Assembly: GCA_033722135.1 (NCBI GenBank)
Contig: JAWVZO010000002.1
Span: 1 to 43,982 of the forward strand
Origin: QNFN01 sp033722135
GTDB lineage: Bacteria; Pseudomonadota; Gammaproteobacteria; QNFN01
Length of the DNA stretch: 43,982 nucleotides
Direction: 5' to 3'
Positions 1 to 8,041 of the stretch are shown here, piece by piece; the stretch's first letter is position 1; the number at the start of each line of letters is the position of its first letter. The notes under the pieces were generated by a model. The model saw only the letters and a program-made list of their open reading frames with translations. It had not been told where the DNA came from and ran no database searches. The translations under genes and the position numbers were made by a program.

Positions 1-57
1 GCACTCAACCCCGCCGGCAGCGCACCGTCGGCCGAGCTGGTCGTGGCGGTCCCGTGA
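1..57 (+). CDS. C-terminal end of an unidentified upstream gene (partial)
   Basis: Frame 1 is open from the window edge to a TGA at 55-57 and encodes a short tail ending in Leu-Val-Val-Ala-Val-Pro. The TGA shares four bases (GTGA, 54-57) with the GTG start of the subtilase gene, which is the usual pattern of translationally coupled genes. This is the main reason to believe the frame is coding. Nothing in 18 residues identifies the product. It could be another secreted or structural protein co-expressed with the protease. Confidence 0.45.
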   Translation, partial: ALNPAGSAPSAELVVAVP

Positions 58-1403
58 CCGGGCGCACAGCGACCTGCCTGTTCGTGCTCGCCCTGCTCGG
101 CGGGACGATCCCGTCCGGAGCGTCGGCGTCTCCCGACCGTGTCGCGGGGGAACTTCTCGTCCGTTTCTCCGGACCGCAGGGTGCGGAGCGTGCCGGCCTG
201 CTGCTGAACACCCTCGGGGAGTGGTCTCCGGGTCGCGCCGGCGGAATCGGACGGTTGCGACTCGACCCGGCGATTCCGGCCGACGGTGTGCTGGAGCAGC
301 TGCGTGACCTCGAAGGCGTCGAAATCGCCCAGCCGAACTACCGCTACCGGTTCACGGCGCGGCCCGACGATCCCCTCCTGGACCAGCAGTGGGCCGTCGA
401 TAACCGCGGACAGGAGATCTTCCCGATCCCCCCGGCGACCACCGTCTACGGCATCAACAACCCCGGCACACCGGGTGCCGACCTCGGCCTCGAGGCGGCC
501 TGGGATGTGCTCTCCGACTGCCGGGGCGTGGTCGTCGCGGTGATCGACAGCGGCGTCGACTACACCCATGCCGATCTCGCCGGAGCGATGTGGGACGGCG
601 CGCCGACGTTCCCCAACCACGGCTGGGACACGGCCGACGACGACGACGATCCGCTGCCCGACCTGGCCGTGCCCGAGGACGACCACGGGACCCACGTCGC
701 CGCGATCGTCGGCGCGGTGGGCGACAACGCCCTCGGCACCAGCGGCGTCTGCCAGCGGGCCGAGATCATGGCCCTGAGAGCGGGGAGTTTCGCCGGCGGC
801 CTGACGACCCTCGACGTAATCGAGGCGATCGGGTTCGCGGTCGACCACGGCGCGTCGATTCTCAACATGAGTTTCGGCGGGGAGTTTCCGTTCGACGCGC
901 TGTTCAGCCAGGCGATCGACACCGCCCGCGCGGCCGGCGTGCTGGTGATCACCACTGCCGGAAACGACGGCGTCGACGTGGACGGGCCAGGAACCGACGG
1001 TCTCGCCACGACGCGTTTCTACCCGTGCGCGTTCCCGCAGGACAATGTCGTCTGCATCGCCGCCTCCGACCAGGCGCACGAGCGGGCGCTGTTCAGCAGC
1101 TTCGGGGCCACGAGCGTCGATGCCGCCGCGCCGGGCACGAACATCCTCAGCGCCACCTATGCCGACGGCTACGAGGTCAAGAGCGGTACGTCGATGGCCG
1201 CGCCGCAGGCGAGCGGCATCGCCGCGCTGGTCTGGGCCCACAACCCCGCCTACGACTACCGCGACGTGCGCGGCGCGCTGCTCGCGTCGGGCACGGACGC
1301 GGGTGCGTGGGCCGGGCTCACCGTCACCGGGCGAGTGGTCCACGGAGACGGCGCGGTGCGCCACCTGCGCCCGCCGACCGGCCTCCGCTTCCGCCTCGAC
1401 TGA
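54..1403 (+). CDS. Secreted subtilisin-like (S8) serine protease
   Basis: This is a 449-residue endopeptidase of the S8 family, expected to act outside the cytoplasm. It opens with a signal peptide (hydrophobic core about residues 8-24, Ala-rich cleavage region). A short pro-region (about 28-105) of the fervidolysin-like inhibitor type follows and contains the sequence AQPNYRY just before the mature enzyme. The catalytic triad is complete: D165 in VIDSG, H211 in HGTHVA and S380 in GTSMAAP. The oxyanion-hole Asn is N304 in TAGND. A run of acidic residues (195-199) may bind calcium or reflect secretion into a saline medium. The GTG start overlaps the preceding stop codon by four bases. There is no C-terminal sorting or autotransporter domain, so export is probably by Sec and then type II secretion or retention in the periplasm. 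The family call is secure; the substrate is unknown. Confidence 0.93.
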   Translation: MTGRTATCLFVLALLGGTIPSGASASPDRVAGELLVRFSGPQGAERAGLLLNTLGEWSPGRAGGIGRLRLDPAIPADGVLEQLRDLEGVEIAQPNYRYRFTARPDDPLLDQQWAVDNRGQEIFPIPPATTVYGINNPGTPGADLGLEAAWDVLSDCRGVVVAVIDSGVDYTHADLAGAMWDGAPTFPNHGWDTADDDDDPLPDLAVPEDDHGTHVAAIVGAVGDNALGTSGVCQRAEIMALRAGSFAGGLTTLDVIEAIGFAVDHGASILNMSFGGEFPFDALFSQAIDTARAAGVLVITTAGNDGVDVDGPGTDGLATTRFYPCAFPQDNVVCIAASDQAHERALFSSFGATSVDAAAPGTNILSATYADGYEVKSGTSMAAPQASGIAALVWAHNPAYDYRDVRGALLASGTDAGAWAGLTVTGRVVHGDGAVRHLRPPTGLRFRLD

Positions 1404-1491
1404 CCGGCGTCCGGTCACGGTCCGACGACGACCTCGCCGACTGCGGACTAAGCTCGGACAAGGCCGTGATCCTGCCAGTGGAGGGATCGCC

Positions 1492-2121
1492 GTGACGACA
1501 CTGCCCGGCCTCACAGCCGCATTCCTCTCGGCCCTCGCCATGGCGGCGGTCGCGGTCGAGCCGCACGCCCCGATCGAAGGGCCGTTACCCCCGGGCGGCC
1601 GGGTGATCGTCCTGGTCGTCGACGGGGCGGGAGGTACGGGGCCGACCCGTCCGCCCCCCGCCTGCGCCGACGGTGGACGCCTGGACGCGGTGGCCTGGCG
1701 CGAGGCCCTGGCCGTCGGCACCGGCCTGCGCAAGCAGCGCATCCGGGTCGAATACGTGCATGCCGGCCCAGGGTGCCGGGCGCGACACACCGCCTACCTG
1801 GTGTTCGGCGCCGACCGCGTGCACCACGACCCCGACCTCGCGGCCAGCTGCCGCGCGGATGCCGAGACCCGGCAGCAGCGGCGGAGCGCGCTCGCCGGCC
1901 GCGTCACGGCCCGACCACCCTACCCGGACACGCACCTGGCGCTGGTCGTCGACGTCTGCAATCTCCGCGACCTGGCCGAGCCGGGATGGCCAGCCTGCGC
2001 GCGGCATCCCGGGCCGGGCGACATGGTGGTCTTCGAGCCTGGCGGAGGTGCGACACCCCGCGTCTCCGGCTGCGTGGCCCGGGGCACCTTGCTGGAGTGG
2101 AGCCGACGCCCCGAGTGGTGA
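1492..2121 (+). CDS. Secreted cysteine-rich protein of unknown function
   Basis: The 209-residue product is not recognised. The chosen GTG start at 1492 follows a GAGGGA ribosome-binding site at 1481-1486, and translation from it gives a clear signal peptide (TTLPGLTAAFLSALAMAAVAV, cleavage near residue 22). The mature part has six cysteines (about 58, 95, 120, 156, 169, 194), an even number consistent with three disulfides in the periplasm or outside. It also has a beta-rich start (GGRVIVLVVDG) and a C-terminal segment suggesting another small beta domain. The same frame is open further upstream inside the protease gene, but that part is a shadow. The gene lies 88 bases after the subtilase in the same direction and may share its transcript; an inhibitor or substrate role is only speculation from position. 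Confidence 0.65.
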   Translation: MTTLPGLTAAFLSALAMAAVAVEPHAPIEGPLPPGGRVIVLVVDGAGGTGPTRPPPACADGGRLDAVAWREALAVGTGLRKQRIRVEYVHAGPGCRARHTAYLVFGADRVHHDPDLAASCRADAETRQQRRSALAGRVTARPPYPDTHLALVVDVCNLRDLAEPGWPACARHPGPGDMVVFEPGGGATPRVSGCVARGTLLEWSRRPEW

Positions 2122-2196
2122 ACGCGCGGGAGCGGGCTAGAATGGATTCAGGACGACCGCCCGTGGGGTTCAGGCGGCCGCCCGGAAGGAGACACC

Positions 2197-2610
2197 ATGG
2201 ACGGACTCCATCGCCCCCGCGCGCTTCATCGAACGGTACGTGCCGCGAGCTGGCTGGCCCTGTCGTCGCTGCTCGCCTCCTGCATCACCCTCGAGGAAAT
2301 CGCCATCCAGAGCGGCGCCGACCCGGTGACCTGGGCGCTTCGCCAATCCGACGACCTCGCCTGCCACGTTCCGGAACCCGCCGGCCACGTCCACCCGCCG
2401 GGCGATCCGGCCTGGGTGGGGCACGGGCACAGTGAACTGGTCGCCGCGCTCGGCCCGCCCGCGTTCCAGATCGGCAAGCCGAACCACGTCAGCGACGGAC
2501 CCGATTACCTGGTCGCGGTCTACGCCGACTCCGGGAAAACGCGATCCGGCTGCATCGACGCCTACACGCGCAACCCCTGCGGGGTGATCACGATGTACCA
2601 CTGTCGCTGA
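2197..2610 (+). CDS. Small lipoprotein, unknown function
   Basis: The 137-residue protein has a type II signal peptide with lipobox LLAS-C, giving lipidated Cys29. The ATG is preceded by a good ribosome-binding site (GGAAGGAGA, about 2185-2193). The mature domain contains the stretch ELVAALGPP, which resembles the start of the SmpA/OmlA-type (BamE-like) fold where a small protein senses a Gly-Pro turn, but the similarity is too short to assign the family. Four further cysteines (at positions in DDLACHV, SGCID, NPCGV and MYHCR) suggest disulfides and periplasmic exposure. A TAGAAT hexamer at 2138-2143 could be a -10 box. The 3' end overlaps the convergent membrane-protein gene by 23 bases. Confidence 0.72.
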   Translation: MDGLHRPRALHRTVRAASWLALSSLLASCITLEEIAIQSGADPVTWALRQSDDLACHVPEPAGHVHPPGDPAWVGHGHSELVAALGPPAFQIGKPNHVSDGPDYLVAVYADSGKTRSGCIDAYTRNPCGVITMYHCR

Positions 2611-3379
2611 GATCACCGCGCGAAGTCCGGTCGCCCGCCAGGGAATCGCGAGGACCGGGAAGGGCCGTCGCGGTCCGTCGACGCCAGCGGTGCAGTCCGA
2701 GCCATACGAGTACGGCGCCCAGGATCAGGGCGCCCCAGGCCCAGGCCGGCAGTTCCGCCATGCGCTCGCCGAGCAGGACCATCAGGAGGGTGAGCGGCAG
2801 GATGCCGAGCGCCGTCGTCCAGGTGAAGGTCCACCACGAGACCCGCACCAGCCCGGCGGCGTAGTTGATCAGGTTGAAGGCGATCACCGGCATCAGGCGC
2901 GCGGCGAGCAGGGCGGACCAGCCGTGGCGGCCCGACCAGGTGTCGATCCGGGCGAGGTGGCGCGCCGGGACCATGCGGTCGACGAACGGCCGGCCGAGCG
3001 CGCGCGCAAGGCCGAACGCCAGCCACGCGCCGAGCATCGCCCCGGACCAGGTGATGACGGTACCCCACAGGAAGCCGAAGACCATGCCGTTGGCGATCGC
3101 CAGGCATTCGGCCGGGAACGGCACGAACGAGTGGAGGACCATCAGCCCCACCGAACCGGCCACCCCCCAGGTCCCCCAGCCGCGGATCAGGTCGACCAGG
3201 GCTTCCGGCGAGAACGCGACCTCGTCGAGGGTCAGGGGACCCGTGTGGGCGAGCGCGAGCCAGTCGAGGACGACGACGACGACGAGCAGCAGGAAGGCGC
3301 CGACGGCGAGGGCTTTCCCCAGCACCGACATCGAGTGCCCGGCGGCGGCTGCCCCCGGGCGTTCCGGAGTGTCGACCAT
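2588..3379 (-). CDS. TVP38/TMEM64 (DedA-superfamily) inner-membrane protein
   Basis: The 263-residue integral membrane protein carries the VTT (SNARE-associated) domain of the TVP38/TMEM64 family. The family belongs to the DedA superfamily and has been linked to lipid scrambling or transport. Features visible are an N-terminal membrane helix (about 22-44), the re-entrant signature around FPAECLAIANGMVFGFLWG (about 93-111), the helix-loop GAMLGAWLAFGLARALGR, the conserved RLMPVIAFNLINYAAGL (about 163-179), and two C-terminal helices ending in an Arg-rich tail. It is the last gene of the probable DUF1178-ppk2-nudF-TVP38 operon, 39 bases after the Nudix gene. Its stop codon lies inside the convergent lipoprotein gene. 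No ribosome-binding site is obvious before the ATG at 3379; the ATG 16 codons further in is an alternative start. Confidence 0.85.
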   Translation of the reverse strand: MVDTPERPGAAAAGHSMSVLGKALAVGAFLLLVVVVVLDWLALAHTGPLTLDEVAFSPEALVDLIRGWGTWGVAGSVGLMVLHSFVPFPAECLAIANGMVFGFLWGTVITWSGAMLGAWLAFGLARALGRPFVDRMVPARHLARIDTWSGRHGWSALLAARLMPVIAFNLINYAAGLVRVSWWTFTWTTALGILPLTLLMVLLGERMAELPAWAWGALILGAVLVWLGLHRWRRRTATALPGPRDSLAGDRTSRGDLSDSGTS

Positions 3380-3418
3380 ACGCGGTCAAGCATAGCAGCG
3401 ACCCCAGCCAGGAGCGTC

Positions 3419-4033
3419 TCAGTCGCGAGCGCCCCACGCCTGTCGCAGCCGCGCCCTGTTGAGGGCGAGCCACTGCAGCGCGATCACCGGGCTCGCCGAG
3501 TCGATCTCCCCGGTGGCGAGACGCGCGAGCGCGGCGTCCAGCGGTTCGCTGGAGACCCGGATGTCCTCGCCCTCCTCGGCAAGTCCGTGGATGCCGCCGC
3601 AGCCGGCCGCGTCGACCTCGCCGCAGTAGAGGTGGATGGCCTCGCTCGTGCCGCCGGGGCTGACGTAGAAGCGGCAGATCCTCTCCAGCCGGCCGAGCGT
3701 CAGGCCCGCCTCCTCGACGGCCTCGCGCCGCGCGACCGCCTCGGGCCGCTCGTCGCCGTCGAACATGCCGGCCACGATCTCGACCAGCCAGGGCCCGCGG
3801 TCCCGGCCGAGCGCGCCGATGCGGAACTGCTCGATGAGCACCACGGCATCCCGCCGCGGATCGTAGGGCAGCACCGCGACGGCATCGCCGCGATCGAAGA
3901 GCTCCCGGGTCAGGAGCGGACTGGTGCCGCCGGCGAACAGGGCATGGCGCAACCGGTAGCGCTCGACCCGGAACACGCCGTCGTGGCAGACCTCGCGGTC
4001 CACGATCTCGACGCGTTGCGGTCTGCCGGGCAC
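3419..4033 (-). CDS. nudF: Nudix hydrolase, ADP-ribose pyrophosphatase type
   Basis: The 204-residue protein hydrolyses ADP-ribose (and other ADP-sugars) to AMP and the sugar phosphate, by family assignment. The Nudix box is complete at residues 89-111: G89, E95, R103-E104, E107-E108, G110. Further support is the N-terminal beta-strand DREVCHDGVFRVERYRLRH and the segment VVLIEQFRIGA typical of NudF/ADPRase, with the downstream SPGGTSEAIHLY motif (about 125-136) that marks the ADP-ribose subgroup. The GTG start lies 13 bases after the ppk2 stop, so the two are likely co-transcribed. Length matches E. coli NudF (about 209). The ADP-ribose specificity is inferred from the family, not proven. Confidence 0.88.
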   Translation of the reverse strand: MPGRPQRVEIVDREVCHDGVFRVERYRLRHALFAGGTSPLLTRELFDRGDAVAVLPYDPRRDAVVLIEQFRIGALGRDRGPWLVEIVAGMFDGDERPEAVARREAVEEAGLTLGRLERICRFYVSPGGTSEAIHLYCGEVDAAGCGGIHGLAEEGEDIRVSSEPLDAALARLATGEIDSASPVIALQWLALNRARLRQAWGARD

Positions 4034-4046
4034 CTTGCCGTCGATG

Positions 4047-4976
4047 TCAGTCGTGGTCGAGTTCCTCGGAGACGGTCCGCACGATGCGGCGGTCGACCTC
4101 GAGGATCGCGTCGTTCCGATCCGGGTAGTCGAACTGGGTCAGCAGGTGGCGGATGGTGTTGATGCGCGCCCGTTTCTTGTCGACCGACTTGATCACCGTC
4201 CATGGCGCGTCGAGGGTCGAGGTGAAGAAGAACATGTCCTCCTTCGCCTTGGTGTAGGCCGGCCACTTGTCCTGCGACTCACGGTCGACCGGCGAGAGTT
4301 TCCACTGCTTGAGCGGGTCGGTCTCGCGGCGCGTGAAGCGGTTGAGCTGCTCCTCCTTGCTGACCGAGAAGTAGAACTTGATCAGGCGGATGCCGGAGCG
4401 CACCAGCATGCGCTCGAACTCCGGCGCCGAGCGGAGGAACTCGCGCACCTCGTCCATGGTGCAGAACCCCATGACGCGCTCGACCCCGGCGCGGTTGTAC
4501 CAGCTGCGGTCGAACAGCACGATCTCGCCGGCCGACGGGAGGTGCTCGACGTAGCGCTGGAAGTACCACTGGCTGCGCTCGCGGTCGTCCGGCTTCTCCA
4601 ATGCCACGACCCGCGCACCGCGCGGGTTCATGTGCTCCACGACCCGCTTGATGGTGCCGCCCTTGCCGGCGGCGTCGCGGCCCTCGAACAGCATGCAGAC
4701 CTTGGTGCCGGACTCCTTGACCCAGTTCTGGAACTTGAGCAGCTCGATCTGCAGCGGCTTCATCAGCTGCAGGTATTCGCGCTCCTTCATCTTGTAGGGA
4801 CGGGCGCGGCGCCGTTCCCGCCCCTTGGGAGCGACGTCGCCCTCTTCCTCCTGGGCGGTATGCGTCGCGACGTCGACGGCGGGCAAACCGTTGTTGTCGT
4901 CCTCGACCTCCATGATTTCGCGGTCGATCAGCATGTCGTCGTCGACGTCGTCTCTCGGTTTGGCTTCACTGGCCAT
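4047..4976 (-). CDS. ppk2: Polyphosphate kinase 2 (PPK2)
   Basis: The 309-residue cytoplasmic kinase transfers phosphate between polyphosphate and nucleoside diphosphates. It has a single PPK2 domain (about 62-295). It shows the Walker A loop GRDAAGKGG at 99-107, the Walker B/base region EIVLFDRSWYNR at 151-162, and the lid region with FTRRETDPLKQWKLSPVD. The C-terminal IKSVDKKRARINTIRHLL also fits. The first 55 residues are acidic and probably disordered, a common extension in class I PPK2. The ATG at 4976 was kept because the acidic leader is in phase and the next gene upstream ends 47 bases away. The neighbouring Nudix hydrolase also handles nucleoside diphosphate compounds, which suggests a nucleotide/polyphosphate stress module. 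Direction of the reaction cannot be told from sequence. Confidence 0.95.
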   Translation of the reverse strand: MASEAKPRDDVDDDMLIDREIMEVEDDNNGLPAVDVATHTAQEEEGDVAPKGRERRRARPYKMKEREYLQLMKPLQIELLKFQNWVKESGTKVCMLFEGRDAAGKGGTIKRVVEHMNPRGARVVALEKPDDRERSQWYFQRYVEHLPSAGEIVLFDRSWYNRAGVERVMGFCTMDEVREFLRSAPEFERMLVRSGIRLIKFYFSVSKEEQLNRFTRRETDPLKQWKLSPVDRESQDKWPAYTKAKEDMFFFTSTLDAPWTVIKSVDKKRARINTIRHLLTQFDYPDRNDAILEVDRRIVRTVSEELDHD

Positions 4977-5023
4977 GATCGGCGGCTCCCCTGGTTGCGA
5001 TGGGCGATGGCCCTGGAAAGGTT

Positions 5024-5461
5024 TCAGTTGGGCTTGTCGTCTTCCGCGCCTGGCAGGGGCATCGCTGCGACGCCCTCGTCGTGCAGTTCCCGCACCTCGG
5101 CGGGGGTGGCGATTCCGCGGATGTTCCGCTCCTCGGCTTCGCCACGGTGCATGCGGCGAGCTTCGACGGCAAACCGGGCGCCGACATCCTCGAAATGCCT
5201 CTCGACGAAGCAGCGCACGGCCCGCGCCATCTCGCGCGGGGACGGTGTCGAGCCGGGGTCACGCGAGGCTCGCCCGCCCTCTGCGGACGGCGACGGGTTG
5301 CGGATCACCGCGTTCGCCGACGGTCTCCGGCGCACCTCGATGGAATCGCAGGCTGGGCAGGCGACGAGATGCCGGGCCAGCTGCCTCTCGAACTCCTGCG
5401 GATCGCGGAACCATCCCTCGAAGGTGTGCCCCGCCGCGCAATGCAGGTCATAGACCACCAT
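5024..5461 (-). CDS. DUF1178 family protein
   Basis: The 145-residue protein belongs to DUF1178, a short proteobacterial family without known function. The N-terminus (MVVYDLHCAAGHTFEGWF) and the CPAC pair at residues 35-38, together with Cys8 and His12, look like a zinc-ribbon. The C-terminal half carries the family pattern around FVERHFEDVGARFAVEARRMHRGEAEERNIRGIAT. The frame is open for another 220 codons upstream, but the chosen ATG at 5461 matches the family start exactly. It is the first gene of the leftward operon with ppk2, 47 bases ahead of it. A possible extended -10 element lies about 46 bases upstream. Confidence 0.9.
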   Translation of the reverse strand: MVVYDLHCAAGHTFEGWFRDPQEFERQLARHLVACPACDSIEVRRRPSANAVIRNPSPSAEGGRASRDPGSTPSPREMARAVRCFVERHFEDVGARFAVEARRMHRGEAEERNIRGIATPAEVRELHDEGVAAMPLPGAEDDKPN

Positions 5462-5506
5462 GATGGCTTCGCGGCCGGCGCCACTCCCGACGGAAGAAAG
5501 GCCGGG

Positions 5507-5512
5507 ATTGTA
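5507..5512 (-). promoter_or_regulatory. Candidate extended -10 element for the DUF1178-ppk2 operon
   Basis: On the minus strand the bases read TGT followed by TACAAT, a five-of-six match to TATAAT with an upstream TG. The predicted start site lies about 40 bases ahead of the DUF1178 ATG. No good -35 box is present, which is tolerated by extended -10 promoters. It is a weak call resting on one hexamer. Confidence 0.35.
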
Positions 5513-5683
5513 ACAGCAATCCGCCGGCCGCTCCCCTGGACGCCGTGACCGAGAAGAGGCCGTTTCGGGCGGGCGGCGCCGGGCGTGGGCCACCTGCGGC
5601 GATGCTAAGATTCCCCGTCCGGATCGCTGGAGGAGCCGCCCTGAAACACCTCGGGACGGGCCATGAGGGGCGGTAGGGAGACG

Positions 5684-6325
5684 ATGACGAAAGACCACGA
5701 ACACGCGGAAGTCCAGGACGCGGGTGCCCGGGAGGCGCGACTCCCGCCCGGCGGCCTGGTCCTCGCTTCGACCTCGCCCTACCGGCGGGAGCTTCTCGGC
5801 CGGCTCGGAGTGCCGTTCGCGACCACGCGACCCGACGCCGACGAATCGCGGCAACCCGGGGAGAGACCTGAGGTCCTCGTGGCCCGCCTGGCCGAGGCCA
5901 AGGCCCGCTCGGTCGCCGCAGCCCACCCCGAAGCCCTGGTGATCGGCTCCGACCAGGTCGCCGTGCTCGACGGCGAGGTGATCGGCAAGCCGGGCACGCC
6001 CGCCGCGGCCCATGCGCAGCTCGCGCGCGCCTCGGGGCGGAGCGTGCGTTTCCTGACCGGTCTCTGCCTGCTCGACACGGCCCGGGACCGGGCGCACGTG
6101 GCGGTCGAGCCGTTCACCGTCCACTTCCGGGCCCTCGACGCCGCGCGGATCGATCGCTACCTGGCCGCGGAGCAGCCCTACGACTGCGCCGGGAGCTTCC
6201 GGTCCGAGGGGCTTGGCATCGCGCTGTTCGAGCGGCTGGAGGGTGACGACCCCAACACCCTCGTGGGCCTGCCGCTGATCCGCCTGGTCGATCTCCTCGC
6301 CGAGGCCGGGATCGACGTCCCCTAG
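5684..6325 (+). CDS. yceF: Maf-family nucleotide pyrophosphatase, YceF (m7GTP) type
   Basis: The 213-residue protein is a house-cleaning enzyme that hydrolyses modified nucleoside triphosphates to monophosphates. It shows the Maf phosphate-binding loop LASTSPYRRELL (27-38), the conserved D90 in IGSDQVAVLDG, the K102 region GEVIGKPGT and the C-terminal YDCAGSFRSEGLG and DDPNTLVGLPL motifs. The loop sequence and the SDQVA pattern are those of the YceF (7-methyl-GTP) subgroup rather than the YhdE dTTP/UTP subgroup. The ATG at 5684 was preferred over the in-frame ATG at 5663 because a GGTAGGGAG ribosome-binding site ends four bases before it. It converges on sppA with 22 bases between stops; maf beside rluC is also seen in E. 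coli. Confidence 0.93.
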   Translation: MTKDHEHAEVQDAGAREARLPPGGLVLASTSPYRRELLGRLGVPFATTRPDADESRQPGERPEVLVARLAEAKARSVAAAHPEALVIGSDQVAVLDGEVIGKPGTPAAAHAQLARASGRSVRFLTGLCLLDTARDRAHVAVEPFTVHFRALDAARIDRYLAAEQPYDCAGSFRSEGLGIALFERLEGDDPNTLVGLPLIRLVDLLAEAGIDVP

Positions 6326-6347
6326 GTCGTCGCGAACGGCGCGCGCC

Positions 6348-7343
6348 TCAGCGCAGGGTCAGCCCACCCGAGGTGAGCGCGCCGGCCAGCACGGTGCCGA
6401 AACGGTCCACCAGACGCTGCCAGATGTCGCGCCTCGGCGTGAAGTCGACGATCTTCTCCGCGCCGATCACCTCGCGCGCCACCTGCCCGCTGCTGGCGAT
6501 CGCGTCGACCAGGCCGAGCTCCACGCCCTGCTCACCGGTCCAGATCAGGCCGCTGAAAATCGCCGGATCGTCCTCGAGGCGATCGCCGCGACCGGCGCGC
6601 ACGGCCTCGATGAACTGGCGGTGGATGGCGTCCAGCAGCCCCTGGACGTGGGCCTTCTGGTCGGGCTGGACCGGCAGGAAGGGATCGAGCAGCCCCTTGT
6701 CCTCGCCCGCGGTCAGCAGGCGGCGCTCGATGCCGAGCTTGTCGATGGCCTCGACCAGGCCAAAGCCGTCCATGCGCACGCCGATCGAGCCGACAAGACT
6801 CGATTCGGAGGCGTAGATCCGGTCGGCCGCGGCGGCCACGTAGTACCCGCCCGAGGCGCCGATGTCGACGATGACGGCGTAGAGCGGGATCTCGGGATGC
6901 TGCTCGCGCAGGCGCCGGATCTCGTCGTAGATGTAGCGCGCCTGCACGGGGCTGCCGCCCGGGCTGTTGACGCGCAGGATCACGCCGGCGGTACGCCCGT
7001 CCTTGAACGCCTTGCGCAGGCCCCCGGCGATCAGGTCGGCGTCGGCATCGGTGTCGGCCGCGATAATGCCGCTGAGATCGACCAGCGCGGTGTGCCGGCC
7101 GCTGGCCATGTCGGGCACCTCGGCCGCGTCGTACTGGATCAGGACGAGGACCGCCACGAGGTACGCGAGGAACAGGCTCTTGAACAGGATGCCCCAGCGC
7201 CGGGTGCGACGCTGCTCGCGCAGCGAGGCCTGCAGCAGAGAGGCGAGCTGGCGCTCGGCCCACGGCCCGCTCCCCTCGTCACCCCCCTTCTCCCTGGGCA
7301 CTTCGGGGCCCTCGGTCCAGCGTCGGTCGTCCTGATCGCTCAT
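6348..7343 (-). CDS. sppA: Signal peptide peptidase SppA (S49 family, short form)
   Basis: The 331-residue membrane-anchored serine peptidase degrades signal peptides left in the inner membrane after export. It has a charged cytoplasmic N-terminus, one membrane helix (about 51-70) and a single S49 domain. The nucleophile is S164 in GASGGYY and the general-base lysine is K216 in TAGEDKGLLDPF. The 52-residue separation equals that in Bacillus SppA, so the dyad is intact. It is the short (about 36 kDa) type, not the double-domain E. coli enzyme. The ATG at 7343 overlaps the TGA of the HAD gene by four bases and has GAGGAGA in front, so it was chosen over the ATG ten codons upstream. It is the last gene of the rluC-HAD-sppA operon. 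Confidence 0.94.
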   Translation of the reverse strand: MSDQDDRRWTEGPEVPREKGGDEGSGPWAERQLASLLQASLREQRRTRRWGILFKSLFLAYLVAVLVLIQYDAAEVPDMASGRHTALVDLSGIIAADTDADADLIAGGLRKAFKDGRTAGVILRVNSPGGSPVQARYIYDEIRRLREQHPEIPLYAVIVDIGASGGYYVAAAADRIYASESSLVGSIGVRMDGFGLVEAIDKLGIERRLLTAGEDKGLLDPFLPVQPDQKAHVQGLLDAIHRQFIEAVRAGRGDRLEDDPAIFSGLIWTGEQGVELGLVDAIASSGQVAREVIGAEKIVDFTPRRDIWQRLVDRFGTVLAGALTSGGLTLR

Positions 7344-8029
7344 CTCGTCTCCTCGGCCGGGTGACCGAGCCACGGCGGCAGGTCACGTATGTCGTCGAGG
7401 TACGCCAGCGGCGCGGCCTCCTCGAGTCGTTCGCGCGGGTGTGCCCCGTAGGTGACCGCCACCGCGTCGGCGCCGGCGTTGCGGGCCATCTCCAGGTCGA
7501 ACAGCGTGTCGCCGATCACCAGCGCCCGCCCCGGCGTGACGCCCAACTCGTCGAACAGCTGCTCGAGCATCCCCGGGTGCGGTTTCGACGGGGCCTCGTC
7601 GGCGCAGCGGGTGGCATGAAAATAGTCGCCGAACCCCGTGTCCACCAGCACCTGGTCGAGTCCACGCCGGCTCTTCCCGGTGGCCACGCCCATCAGGTAG
7701 CCCGACCGGTGCAGCCGGGCGAGGGTCTCCGCCGAGCCCGCGAACGGGAGGCTCGGCGTGGGATCGGCGACCAGGTAGTGGTGGCGGTAGCCCTCGATCA
7801 TCCTGTCGTGGAACGCGGCATCGCACCCCGGGTAGAGCGTCTCGATCGCCCGGTTCATGCTCAGCCCGATGATGTGGCGGATCTGCTCCCTCGAGCGCGG
7901 CTCCAGGCCGAGGTCGGCGATGGTGCTCTCGATGCAGGTGACGATACGGGCCGCGGAGTCCATCACCGTCCCGTCCCAGTCGAAGACCAGCAGTTCGTAG
8001 TCGCGCGTCATGTCGCCAAGTTCGGCCAT
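7340..8029 (-). CDS. HAD-superfamily phosphatase (phosphoglycolate-phosphatase-like)
   Basis: The 229-residue HAD subfamily IA hydrolase has the nucleophile motif VFDWDGT (D17, D19), the Thr/Ser motif in VATGKSRRG, the lysine in SKPHPGML and the acidic motif VIGDTLFDLEMA. An alpha-helical cap lies between motifs I and II. It resembles Gph and the YqaB/YjjG-like phosphatases commonly found beside rluC in gammaproteobacteria. The FDWDGTVMDS variant of motif I is typical of that rluC-linked group. The physiological substrate is unknown. The ATG at 8029 has no good ribosome-binding site; the ATG at 8011 (MTRDYELL) fits homologue starts equally well. It sits 12 bases after rluC and overlaps sppA by four bases. 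Confidence 0.9.
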   Translation of the reverse strand: MAELGDMTRDYELLVFDWDGTVMDSAARIVTCIESTIADLGLEPRSREQIRHIIGLSMNRAIETLYPGCDAAFHDRMIEGYRHHYLVADPTPSLPFAGSAETLARLHRSGYLMGVATGKSRRGLDQVLVDTGFGDYFHATRCADEAPSKPHPGMLEQLFDELGVTPGRALVIGDTLFDLEMARNAGADAVAVTYGAHPRERLEEAAPLAYLDDIRDLPPWLGHPAEETR

Positions 8030-8041
8030 GTGAATCGCAGG

